Source: an uncultured Bacteroides sp. (GTDB taxonomy: Bacteria > Bacteroidota > Bacteroidia > Bacteroidales > Bacteroidaceae). From it: 64,000 bases of DNA. The notes under the pieces are model-generated. The model had not been told where the DNA came from, ran no database searches, and saw only the letters and a list, made by a program, of their open reading frames with translations. Position 1 is the first letter of the stretch. Each line of letters opens with the position of its first letter. Of the stretch, positions 42,969-50,500 are shown in pieces. The stretch spans positions 1 through 64,000 of the forward strand of contig CALUOU010000001.1 of NCBI GenBank assembly GCA_944322335.1, read 5' to 3'. Position numbers and translations under genes: made by a program.

Positions 42969-44132
42969 ATGTTACAACCGGAATTGAAAAGAAGGCGCGA
43001 CAAGATTCGTGTCCTGATGGCTCAGCACGGAATCGATGCGGCCCTTATCACATGTAATGTAAATCTGTTCTATACCTATGGCCGCATCATCAGCGGTTAT
43101 CTTTATTTGCCTTTGGATGCCCCGGCGCATGTGTTTGTGAAGCGTCCTAACGATATTGGGGGGGAACATGCTCACCCCATCCGTAAGCCGGAACAGTTGC
43201 CGGACCTGATGAAGGAGGCCGGACTCCCTTTGCCGAAAAGGCTGATGCTGGAAGGTGATGAGCTGCCTTATAACGAATACAGCCGGCTTGCCGCCTGCTT
43301 TCCCGATGCGGAGGTATTGAATGTGGGAACGGCTTTGATCCGTCAGGCGCGGAGTGTGAAGACCGAACTGGAACTGGAGATGTTCCGCCGTTCTGCCGCA
43401 GCCCATGCCAAGGCATATGAGCAGGTGCCTTCTGTCTACAAGACCGGCATGACGGATCTTCAGTTTTCCATCGAGATCGAAAGGCTGATGAGGCTGGAAG
43501 GCTGTTTAGGCATTTTCCGTGTGTTTGGCCGGAGCATGGAGATTTTCATGGGCAGCCTGTTGGCTGGCGGCAATGCGGCGGTTCCCTCTCCTTATGATTT
43601 TGCTTTAGGAGGCGAAGGAGTGGATCCTTCTTTGCCCGGAGGCGCAAACGGCACACTTATTCAGGCCGGACAGACTGTCATGGTGGACATGGGAGGCAAT
43701 TTCTATGGCTATATGTGTGACATGAGCCGTGTGTTTTCCGTCGGGCGGCTGCCGGAAAAGGCATATGCGGCTCATCAGACTTGCCTGGAAGTGCAGGAGA
43801 CGGTGGCAGGACTGGCCAAACCGGGTGTGGCTTGTGAGGACCTGTACAATGCGGCCATCCGGGTTGTAGAGAAAGCCGGATGGAGTGATTGCTTTATGGG
43901 GGCGGGCCAGAAGGCGAAGTTCATTGGCCATGGCATCGGATTGGAGATCAATGAGGCACCGGTCTTGGCTCCCCGCATTCGTCAGGAGCTGGAGCCGGGT
44001 ATGGTGTTTGCCTTGGAGCCGAAAATAGTGCTTCCAGGCATCGGTCCGGTAGGTATCGAAAACTCATGGGCCGTGACGGCCGAGGGGGTGGAGAAGCTGA
44101 CTTTGTGTCGGGAAGAAATTGTGGAACTCTAA
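42969..44132 (+). CDS. M24 family metallopeptidase (Xaa-Pro aminopeptidase-like)
   Basis: A 387-residue cytoplasmic pita-bread peptidase. A creatinase-like N-terminal domain (about 1-135) precedes the catalytic domain, whose five metal ligands are visible: D in MVDMGGNF near 239, D in YMCDMSRVF near 250, H in FIGHGIGLE near 319, E in FALEPKIV near 351 and E in VGIENSW near 365. It probably removes N-terminal residues next to proline. It is single, between gdhA and a convergent operon. It differs from classical PepP in being shorter. Confidence 0.9.
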   Translation: MLQPELKRRRDKIRVLMAQHGIDAALITCNVNLFYTYGRIISGYLYLPLDAPAHVFVKRPNDIGGEHAHPIRKPEQLPDLMKEAGLPLPKRLMLEGDELPYNEYSRLAACFPDAEVLNVGTALIRQARSVKTELELEMFRRSAAAHAKAYEQVPSVYKTGMTDLQFSIEIERLMRLEGCLGIFRVFGRSMEIFMGSLLAGGNAAVPSPYDFALGGEGVDPSLPGGANGTLIQAGQTVMVDMGGNFYGYMCDMSRVFSVGRLPEKAYAAHQTCLEVQETVAGLAKPGVACEDLYNAAIRVVEKAGWSDCFMGAGQKAKFIGHGIGLEINEAPVLAPRIRQELEPGMVFALEPKIVLPGIGPVGIENSWAVTAEGVEKLTLCREEIVEL

Positions 44133-44222
44133 ATAGAAGGGACTATAGCATATAGAATTGCAGTCAGATCAAAGACGGTTTGCAGAAAGCCGGAAAAGCC
44201 GTTCAAATGGGCAGCAGGCGAG

Positions 44223-44312
44223 GAGACGCGATGACTATACCTATGGTTGTTTTGGGCGTAGCTAATCGCGTCTCTACATTTTCGCAAATCAATTCTGTTC
44301 CACTGTAATGAT
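44223..44312. repeat. dispersed palindromic repeat related to the 1755 element
   Basis: GAGACGCGAT (44223-44232) and ATCGCGTCTC (44265-44274) form a 10-bp stem. The adjoining CTCTACATTTTCGCAA and CAATTCTGTTCCACT match, in opposite orientation, the left end of the MITE-like element at 1755-1795. Only this end is clearly conserved. The position between convergent genes would also let the stem act as a terminator. Confidence 0.5.
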
Positions 44313-44316
44313 TCCT

Positions 44317-45381
44317 CTATTCATACTCATCGTCGCTGTAGGTGTCGCAATAGCTGTTTGTGCTTTCATCGTATTCGTCATAAAAAGCATCGGGCAGGAA
44401 CAAGCGCATGATGAAGTCCCAATTCTCTTGCAGCGTTTCTTTCCCTTTGGGGAATGGGAGTTCCACATCGGGCAGGAGACCGTTAAACATGCCATAATAG
44501 AGCAGGTCTATCGGACAGCTGAAGAGGGTGGTGAACATCCGCCATCCTTCTTCTCTGGCTTTCTTTGCGTCGTAGTATGGATTCTTGGGGTCACAGAAAT
44601 ACCAGGCGACACTATCGGCGAGCAGCAGTCCTTTGCTGTTGGGATAGATGATGAAATGGCTTTTGTTTCTCCATTCGGGAAAAATCGGTTCATAGGGACT
44701 TGAACTCCAGCCTAACACATCGGTCAGAAAACGGATAAGCTCATGGTATGTCTCAAAGAAAAGAAGCGGATGCCCGCCGGAATATTCCAGGCAACGGCGC
44801 ACGTCCTCGGTCAAGTCTGTTTCCTGTTTCATATTCGGAAGAGAGAAAGGAGGCATTTCCAGGATCTCCATCCACATCACCCAGTCACTGATCGTTTCCT
44901 CGTCAGAGAAAGGCGCCTCTTCGAAAACGCTGTCCATGAGCTCATACACTTGTTGGCTGAATTCCAGCAACTGTGGTTGAAAGGGATCGGGGCAGGGGGT
45001 TGGGGTATTGAAATCGTCAGTTTCTGTGTACTTGCCGGAAAGCCAGCAGATGAGGGCGATGTCTTCCCGGTTGATTTCATCCGGCAGATATGTCTCGGTC
45101 AGATGGTAGAAAGGAAGCGGACGGCCATAGAGGGCCTGATGCCGGTCGGTGAAGCGTTTCCATCCTCCCGATTGGGCTACGGCATCGTGCAGGTAGGCAG
45201 CCAGAGAGAGGGCCGTCTCTTCTTTCACAGAGGAGGAGGTCTCTTTCAAGAACTCCGAGTTCTGAATCAGCGGCATCAGTTGGTTGTTGATGAATGAGAT
45301 GTACCAATCGTTTTCCGGTGCGGAGGCTGGAAGATCAGTAAACTCCGTCCATTTCTTTTTATAGATGAATTGACGTTTCAT
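44317..45381 (-). CDS. uncharacterised protein, tentatively DUF3843 family
   Basis: A 354-residue soluble protein with no signal peptide or membrane helix. It is acidic and aromatic-rich (MKRQFIYKKKWTEF opening; repeated W and Y; acidic tail DEYDESTNSYCDTYSDDEYE). It resembles Bacteroidales proteins I recall as DUF3843, but I cannot verify this. It lies 33 bases upstream of ruvA on the same strand, so it is probably co-transcribed and could be linked to recombination or simply share a promoter. No catalytic motif was recognised. Confidence 0.6.
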   Translation of the reverse strand: MKRQFIYKKKWTEFTDLPASAPENDWYISFINNQLMPLIQNSEFLKETSSSVKEETALSLAAYLHDAVAQSGGWKRFTDRHQALYGRPLPFYHLTETYLPDEINREDIALICWLSGKYTETDDFNTPTPCPDPFQPQLLEFSQQVYELMDSVFEEAPFSDEETISDWVMWMEILEMPPFSLPNMKQETDLTEDVRRCLEYSGGHPLLFFETYHELIRFLTDVLGWSSSPYEPIFPEWRNKSHFIIYPNSKGLLLADSVAWYFCDPKNPYYDAKKAREEGWRMFTTLFSCPIDLLYYGMFNGLLPDVELPFPKGKETLQENWDFIMRLFLPDAFYDEYDESTNSYCDTYSDDEYE

Positions 45382-45414
45382 GTCTATTTATTATATTGTT
45401 GGGTGAATGTTTGC

Positions 45415-46017
45415 TCAAAGTCTTTTCAAAGCCAGTTTGATGACCTGTTCCACAGAGGCATCCGGTTCTTCTTTCAGGATGGCTGCCACCGTTTTCTGCG
45501 TGGGAGCCTGCGCGAATCCCAGCATGGTGAGGGCGGCAATGGCTTCTTCCTGCACCTGCGTTTGGGCGGGACTGGCGGTCATGCCTGTGAGAGGCGCGTT
45601 GCCAAGGGCGGTTGTGTCAGTCTTGATTTTGTCTTTCAGATCTACGATGATGCGTTGGGCTGTTTTCAGTCCGATGCCTTTCACGCTTTTCAGCAAGGTG
45701 GCGTTCTCGTTGCTGATGGCATACACCAGTTCCGAGGAAGAGAGGGCGGAAAGGATCATGCGGGCTGTGTTGCCGCCGATGCCTGAGACGGAGATGAGCA
45801 GCAGGAAGAGCTCGCGTTCTTGTTTGTCGGCAAATCCATAGAGCTGGTAGGCGTCCTCGCGGATGGCTTCATAAATGTAGAGTTTGCATTCTTTTTTGCC
45901 TTGGATAGCAGCATAGGTATTGAGCGAGATGCTGACCGCATATCCTATTCCATTGCAGTCGATGGTGGCGGATGCTGGACTGAGTTCGGCCAATTCGCCG
46001 CGTAGGTATTCTATCAT
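45415..46017 (-). CDS. ruvA: Holliday junction branch migration protein RuvA
   Basis: A 200-residue DNA-binding subunit of the RuvAB branch-migration complex. An N-terminal OB fold ([20 protein letters not shown]) is followed by two helix-hairpin-helix motifs ([14 protein letters not shown] near 78 and [20 protein letters not shown] near 110) and the small C-terminal RuvB-binding domain (about 150-200, [12 protein letters not shown]). ruvB and ruvC are not in the window. It diverges from ddh. Confidence 0.96.
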   Translation of the reverse strand: MIEYLRGELAELSPASATIDCNGIGYAVSISLNTYAAIQGKKECKLYIYEAIREDAYQLYGFADKQERELFLLLISVSGIGGNTARMILSALSSSELVYAISNENATLLKSVKGIGLKTAQRIIVDLKDKIKTDTTALGNAPLTGMTASPAQTQVQEEAIAALTMLGFAQAPTQKTVAAILKEEPDASVEQVIKLALKRL

Positions 46018-46064
46018 ATAGGTTTGGTGTGTACTGATAATATGTCCTTAAAGTAAAATATCTG

Positions 46065-46072
46065 CAAAAATA
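46065..46072 (-). promoter_or_regulatory. -7 box of the ruvA operon
   Basis: TATTTTTG on the minus strand, 48 bases before the ATG at 46017. No -33 TTTG visible. Confidence 0.4.
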
Positions 46073-46160
46073 AGCATATTTATTGAATATCTCTCTACTA
46101 AAAAAGAAAAAACTTACGAAAACATTTCTTCCGGAACTGTGCAATATGCCATAAAATGAT

Positions 46161-46168
46161 TACTTTTG
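46161..46168 (+). promoter_or_regulatory. -7 box of ddh
   Basis: TACTTTTG, 40 bases before the ATG at 46208. The -33 region has only TGTG. Confidence 0.5.
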
Positions 46169-46207
46169 CACCCAAAATGTTAGAGGTTTTATCTAAAACA
46201 GTCAATT

Positions 46208-47107
46208 ATGAAAAAAATTAGAGCCGCCATCGTTGGTTATGGCAACATCGGGCATTATACACTTCAGGCCCTGGAAGCTGCGCCCGATTTCGAAATAGCC
46301 GGTGTAGTACGTCGGGCAGGTGCGGAAAATTGCCCGCCTGAACTGGCAGACTATCCCGTAGTGAAAAACATCAAAGAGCTGGAAAGTGTGGACGTGGCCA
46401 TCCTCTGTACTCCCACCCGTAAAGTGGAAGAATACGCTAAGGAGATCCTGGCTATGGGCATTCATACTGTAGACAGCTTTGATATCCACACCGGTGTGGC
46501 AGATTTGCGCCGCACCCTTGATGCCGAAGCCAAAGCACACGGCACCGTTTCTGTCATTTCTGCCGGATGGGATCCGGGGAGTGACTCTGTGGTGCGTGCC
46601 CTGCTGGAAGCCATCGCTCCGAAGGGCATCACTTATACCAACTTCGGTCCGGGCATGAGTATGGGACATACGGTGGCTGTCAAGGCAGTGGAAGGCGTGA
46701 AGGCCGCGCTGTCCATGACCATTCCCACCGGTACGGGCATACATCGCCGCATGGTCTACATTGAGCTGAAGGATGGCTATGAGTTTGAGAAAGTGGCTGC
46801 CGCTGTCAAATCCGATCCTTATTTCGTGAACGATGAGACGCATGTCCAGCAGGTGTCCAGTGTGGATGCGTTGCTCGATATGGGGCATGGGGTGAATCTT
46901 ACGCGCAAAGGTGTTTCCGGCAAGACGCAGAATCAGTTGTTTGAGTTCAACATGCGCATCAACAACCCTGCCCTTACCGCTCAGGTGCTGGTGTGTGTGG
47001 CACGCGCTTCCATGCGCCAGCAGCCGGGTTGCTATACGATGATTGAAATCCCTGTCATCGACCTCTTGCCCGGCGACCGCGAGGAGTGGATCAGCCATTT
47101 AGTCTGA
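46208..47107 (+). CDS. ddh: meso-diaminopimelate D-dehydrogenase
   Basis: A 299-residue NADPH enzyme that makes meso-diaminopimelate directly from tetrahydrodipicolinate and ammonia, for cell wall and lysine. The Rossmann motif VGYGNIGHYTLQAL near 9, SFDIHTG near 93, SAGWDPGSDSVVRAL near 120 and NFGPGMSMGHTVAVKA near 146 are diagnostic. The length is close to the family norm of about 320. It is single, closed by a strong hairpin. Confidence 0.94.
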   Translation: MKKIRAAIVGYGNIGHYTLQALEAAPDFEIAGVVRRAGAENCPPELADYPVVKNIKELESVDVAILCTPTRKVEEYAKEILAMGIHTVDSFDIHTGVADLRRTLDAEAKAHGTVSVISAGWDPGSDSVVRALLEAIAPKGITYTNFGPGMSMGHTVAVKAVEGVKAALSMTIPTGTGIHRRMVYIELKDGYEFEKVAAAVKSDPYFVNDETHVQQVSSVDALLDMGHGVNLTRKGVSGKTQNQLFEFNMRINNPALTAQVLVCVARASMRQQPGCYTMIEIPVIDLLPGDREEWISHLV

Positions 47108-47127
47108 CATGGCAGTTTGGTTTATAG

Positions 47128-47166
47128 AAGAAAGGGTTGGCGGTCCGGAACCGCCAACCCTTTCTT
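47128..47166. terminator. bidirectional terminator between ddh and the Mpv17-like gene
   Basis: A 17-bp stem from AAGAAAGGGTTGGCGGT to its complement, loop CCGGA, between two convergent genes and 20 bases after the ddh stop. Confidence 0.85.
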
Positions 47167-47270
47167 ATGTATGTCCGGCATGGGTGTTATTGGCTTTCTT
47201 CGTCAGCGCTTCGCATGAACGGCCTTTTGCTGGCATGTTGGGAAGTGCGATTTGATCAAGACGATCTGCC

Positions 47271-47957
47271 TCACTTCTTTCTTGCCGCTACAGACAGGAT
47301 CACGCCTAAGGCTACCCCCAGCAGGGCGGCAAAAAGAACTCGTGTCTCTTCGGGCAGGAGGAATGTGACGGTATGTGCCGGATACCAGAATAGGGGAATC
47401 GTCTTTTTGAACACAAAGTTCCATTGCACGCGCCAGTTCATTCCTTGCATGATCTCTCCCATGGGCAGCGGAGTGAACAGTCCGCGCAGAGTGCCTCCTG
47501 TGGCAAGGATGTGTGTGTCAGTGATCTTGTGCAATGTCATGAAGACGGGGGCGAAGATGGTGTTCATTGTGACAGAGATGGCCAGTGCCAGCAACACCTT
47601 GCCCAGACAGAGCGGACCGGCCATGAGGCCGGCGGGATTGTCCACGCCTAAGTATGCGGCAAAAGCAGGCACGCCGGTGGAAAACACAATGAAAGCCATG
47701 TTGATGCCCATGCCGAACACTCCCCATACCAAGGCGCGGGGCAGCACACCGAAACCTGGCCGGAAATAATTGCCTGTGCTGATGCGCAAGCCCAACAGCT
47801 CGCCCATGGTGGAGAGTATGCCGAACTTCAGAAAGCTCATTACCATGCCGTGTGCGGCGTTGAAAGATTGGTAGGCCGCATACAGCTGTTCGCACAAGAA
47901 GAAAGGCAGAAATAAGGCTGTCGCAACAAGAAGGAAATACAAGTCTTTTGTTTTCAT
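47271..47957 (-). CDS. membrane protein, possibly Mpv17/PMP22-like
   Basis: A 228-residue protein with four or five hydrophobic segments. The C-terminal region NWRVQWNFVFKKTIPLFWYP followed by AHTVTFLLPEETRVLFAALL has the pattern of the Mpv17/PMP22 family signature (W..P...NF..P...R......W). Members in eukaryotes are small channel-like proteins of mitochondria and peroxisomes; bacterial roles are unknown. There is no signal peptide apart from the first helix. It is single, between two hairpin-bounded units. The family call is moderate because only the C-terminal part is similar. Confidence 0.55.
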   Translation of the reverse strand: MKTKDLYFLLVATALFLPFFLCEQLYAAYQSFNAAHGMVMSFLKFGILSTMGELLGLRISTGNYFRPGFGVLPRALVWGVFGMGINMAFIVFSTGVPAFAAYLGVDNPAGLMAGPLCLGKVLLALAISVTMNTIFAPVFMTLHKITDTHILATGGTLRGLFTPLPMGEIMQGMNWRVQWNFVFKKTIPLFWYPAHTVTFLLPEETRVLFAALLGVALGVILSVAARKK

Positions 47958-48032
47958 AATTGTAGATGCATTTAATGGTTTTTATAAGTGTGTGATTTAT
48001 GGCATAATGTTAAGTCAATTCGAGGCAGATTG

Positions 48033-49199
48033 TTACTCTCTGTCCAGCAGTTTCATGGCAATGTCCAAGTAGCGGGTCATGTCCGTGGTAAAAGGACTGT
48101 TTTCCAAGTAAGTGTCACATCGTTTCCGTCCCAGTCTTACCACGATGGCCTCTTGGGAAGGGAGGACGTAAATGTATTGCCCCAACATCCCTCTCATGCA
48201 GGGAATCATCTCGCCTTGATAGGAGATCAGCCAAATCTGGAATCCGTAGTAGCTGAGCGGTGCTTTGCCCCATTGGTCTTTCAGGTAAGAGGCGGGCTGG
48301 AGCATTTCGTCCAGATAAGCTTCGGACACCAGTTGCCGGCCGTTCCAGCGTCCTCGGTCCAGCATCAGCCGGGCGAAGCGTGCCACATCGCGGGCGGTGG
48401 TGTGAAAACAGCAGAAAGCTTTCTCGTCACCTCCTTCTTTATCTAATAGCCAGTAAGCGTCGCGTTCGGCTTGCATGGGCTTCCAGAGCTTCTCTTCTGC
48501 ATATTGGCTTAGGGTTTTTCCCGTGGCTGCTTCGAGCACGAAAGCGAGCAGCTGCGTTTCACCGCTTCGGTAAGTGAACTGCAAGCCTGGCTGCTTCGTC
48601 ACGTCCAGTCCGGTGGCCAGCTCGTAGAGGTCGTTGCCATAATAGCCATGCGTGGTGACAGAGAAGAGGGAGGCATATGATTCGTCCCAATCCATCTCTC
48701 CGCTCATCGTGAGCAGGTGGCGCAGGGTGACATTGGCCTGCATGCCTTTTGTGTAGCAGGGCAAGTAGCGGGAAACCGGATCGTCCAGGCTCTGAATCTT
48801 TCCTTCGTCCAAGGCGATGCCGACAAGCAGCCCTACGATGGTCTTGGTGGCTGAATAGATGTTGGAAGTCAGTGTGTCGTTCCAGCCGTTGCGATAGGAT
48901 TCATGCACAAGGCTGTCCCGTTGGATCACAAGGAAGGAAAGGGTCTGGAAACTGTCCAGGTAAGCTTCGTCAGCGGGAGGAAGATGGCAAGAGTTATAGT
49001 CGGAGGCATGAGGCCAATGCCAGGCATGGGCTGCGCGGCATATAGTGTCCCGATGGAACGTCTGTAGGTCGTCCACCGTCGGCATCAGATGGATCAGTGC
49101 CTGACGGGCATAGTAAGGCATGGACAGGTAGCTGACAATCAGCAGGACCGGCACTCCGATGCAATAAAACATCCATTGTTTGTTATTGAACAGTTTCAT
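48033..49199 (-). CDS. serine hydrolase of the beta-lactamase class C/penicillin-binding fold
   Basis: A 388-residue protein with an N-terminal signal anchor (about 10-30) and a serine hydrolase domain. The catalytic SxxK is S116-A-T-K119 and the second motif is Y210-R-S. The third motif region (MRGMLGQYIYVLP near 336) lacks a clear HxG or KTG. It resembles esterase/D-peptidase-type members such as EstB more than true beta-lactamases. It is probably periplasmic. The substrate cannot be stated. It is single, with a long noncoding region upstream. Confidence 0.82.
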   Translation of the reverse strand: MKLFNNKQWMFYCIGVPVLLIVSYLSMPYYARQALIHLMPTVDDLQTFHRDTICRAAHAWHWPHASDYNSCHLPPADEAYLDSFQTLSFLVIQRDSLVHESYRNGWNDTLTSNIYSATKTIVGLLVGIALDEGKIQSLDDPVSRYLPCYTKGMQANVTLRHLLTMSGEMDWDESYASLFSVTTHGYYGNDLYELATGLDVTKQPGLQFTYRSGETQLLAFVLEAATGKTLSQYAEEKLWKPMQAERDAYWLLDKEGGDEKAFCCFHTTARDVARFARLMLDRGRWNGRQLVSEAYLDEMLQPASYLKDQWGKAPLSYYGFQIWLISYQGEMIPCMRGMLGQYIYVLPSQEAIVVRLGRKRCDTYLENSPFTTDMTRYLDIAMKLLDRE

Positions 49200-49330
49200 G
49201 TGATGAAGGATTTTGTTTCGAGGACAAATTTAGATAAAATCTGCGGATTCTACTCCGGCGGAATAAAGAAAACGTTTTTTCTTTAGAGAAAAGGTACGGA
49301 AATAGAGGGAAAATATTGGTTTTTCAGGAG

Positions 49331-49434
49331 TGGACGGCACGCGTGCGGCGGATGGACGGCACGCGTGCGGTGGACGGACGGTACGCGTGCGGTGGACGGA
49401 CGGTACGCGTGCGGTGGACGGACGGTACGCGTGC
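49331..49434. repeat. 22-bp tandem array D
   Basis: Five units with ACGCGTGC at 49339, 49361, 49383, 49405 and 49427, all exactly 22 bp apart. The last three are nearly identical (unit: GTGGACGGACGGTACGCGTG then CG). The first two carry the perfect palindrome GCACGCGTGC. It shares the ACGCGTG core and the period with array B. There are no spacers, so it is not a CRISPR. It lies about 130 bases upstream of the serine hydrolase gene. Confidence 0.85.
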
Positions 49435-50147
49435 CATTCATTTGGATGGGAAGCAAACCGATTCTGTTTGACAAACCGATGTCTTTCACCTTCTATATCA
49501 CTCGCTTGTTAGTAAAAAAACGGCTTGAAAGCTTCACGCCTTCACGTTGGCTGCAACAAGTTGAAAAAGAGAACATTGCGGTGAAACAAACATTCGGGTT
49601 CACCGTTCACGAATTTTTTTTTGCTGTTTCGCAACTGCTTGCTATATAACTATTTGCAGTGAAACCTTGCTGCAAGCGCTTTCCGGTTCCCTTCTTCCGT
49701 TCTGCGGATCGGTGAAACATCAACGATCCTGACAGCTCATTTTGTCCGTGACAGATTGAGACGCTTGGATGTCAAGGTATAGGGGCTTTCTCTTTGCGGA
49801 AGCTATCTGTATGATGAGCCAAGGATGCTGCGATTGGCAAGGCTTGTTATATTGCGCTTGAATTTCGGTTATGCTGTATCGGCGGTTGAACAGGTCTGCC
49901 AACACATGCGGATTGCAGATCGGTTTTTCTGTTCTTTAATATGTCAACAGTTACGACCTCTCACACGGAAAAGAGATGCCGCAGCTTCACAAATCGCTTT
50001 TCAGGTATGCTTCCACCGTAAAATATTCTATATAAGGAATTTATGGAAGATTCGTGTGAAGGTATATGTGAGAGGTGGAGCCACTTTTCCCTTTCACCGC
50101 AACAGGCAGAACTCCAACGGATTGGAACCCGTGTGAAAGCGTGAAGC
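49435..50147. other. noncoding region between the serine hydrolase and wzc genes
   Basis: No supported gene in about 700 bases. There are scattered TTCACGCCTTCA (49531-49546) and GTGAAAGCGTGAAG (50132-50145) words that recur near the window start. The small frames here have no protein-like composition. It may be decayed DNA where exopolysaccharide genes once were. Confidence 0.4.
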
Positions 50148-50257
50148 CTTCAGCGCAACCTTTCCTGAAAAACAGGTTGGTCAGGCGGTGAAATCAAGTT
50201 GATTGTACAGGATAATCAACTTGATTAGGAGACGGAATCAAGAAGGAGGTGCGGCAT
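50148..50257. repeat. 22-bp periodic array E
   Basis: AATCAAGTTGATT at 50192 and AATCAACTTGATT at 50214 are each near-perfect palindromes and together a perfect 13-bp inverted repeat. AATCAAG follows at 50236 and AAACAGGTTGG precedes at 50170, all 22 bp apart. It lies downstream of wzc. Confidence 0.65.
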
Positions 50258-50432
50258 TTCTGCCGCGCAATCCGCTCCCGAAATTAGTCATCTGCGCAGA
50301 TTGTCTGTCCCGGTATTTGGATGCGGTTGCCTTGTTTTTCCAAAGAGCATCGGAGAATAGCTTGCTTTATTGGCATTGGTCAGGCAGGCTTCCTTGGAAA
50401 TGGAATAGCGGTTTGGCAAATTGAGATATGCA

Positions 50433-50464
50433 TAAAAAAGGAACCGCCTTGGTGGCAGTTCCTT
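50433..50464 (-). terminator. intrinsic terminator of wzc
   Basis: On the minus strand AAGGAACTGCC, loop ACCAA, GGCGGTTCCTT (one G-U pair), then TTTTT. It starts about 36 bases after the wzc stop. Confidence 0.85.
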
Positions 50465-50500
50465 CTTTTGTATATCCGGATGTGTATAGGAAATCTGATT

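Noticed and set aside
46202..47098. 298-codon open frame on the minus strand
   Set aside because: Antisense to ddh across its whole length, with no domain.
49331..49434. CRISPR array
   Set aside because: Units are contiguous 22-bp repeats with no unique spacers, and no cas genes are present.
49825..50136. 103-codon plus-strand open frame between the serine hydrolase and wzc genes
   Set aside because: No promoter, no domain and a composition unlike neighbouring genes; treated as noncoding.
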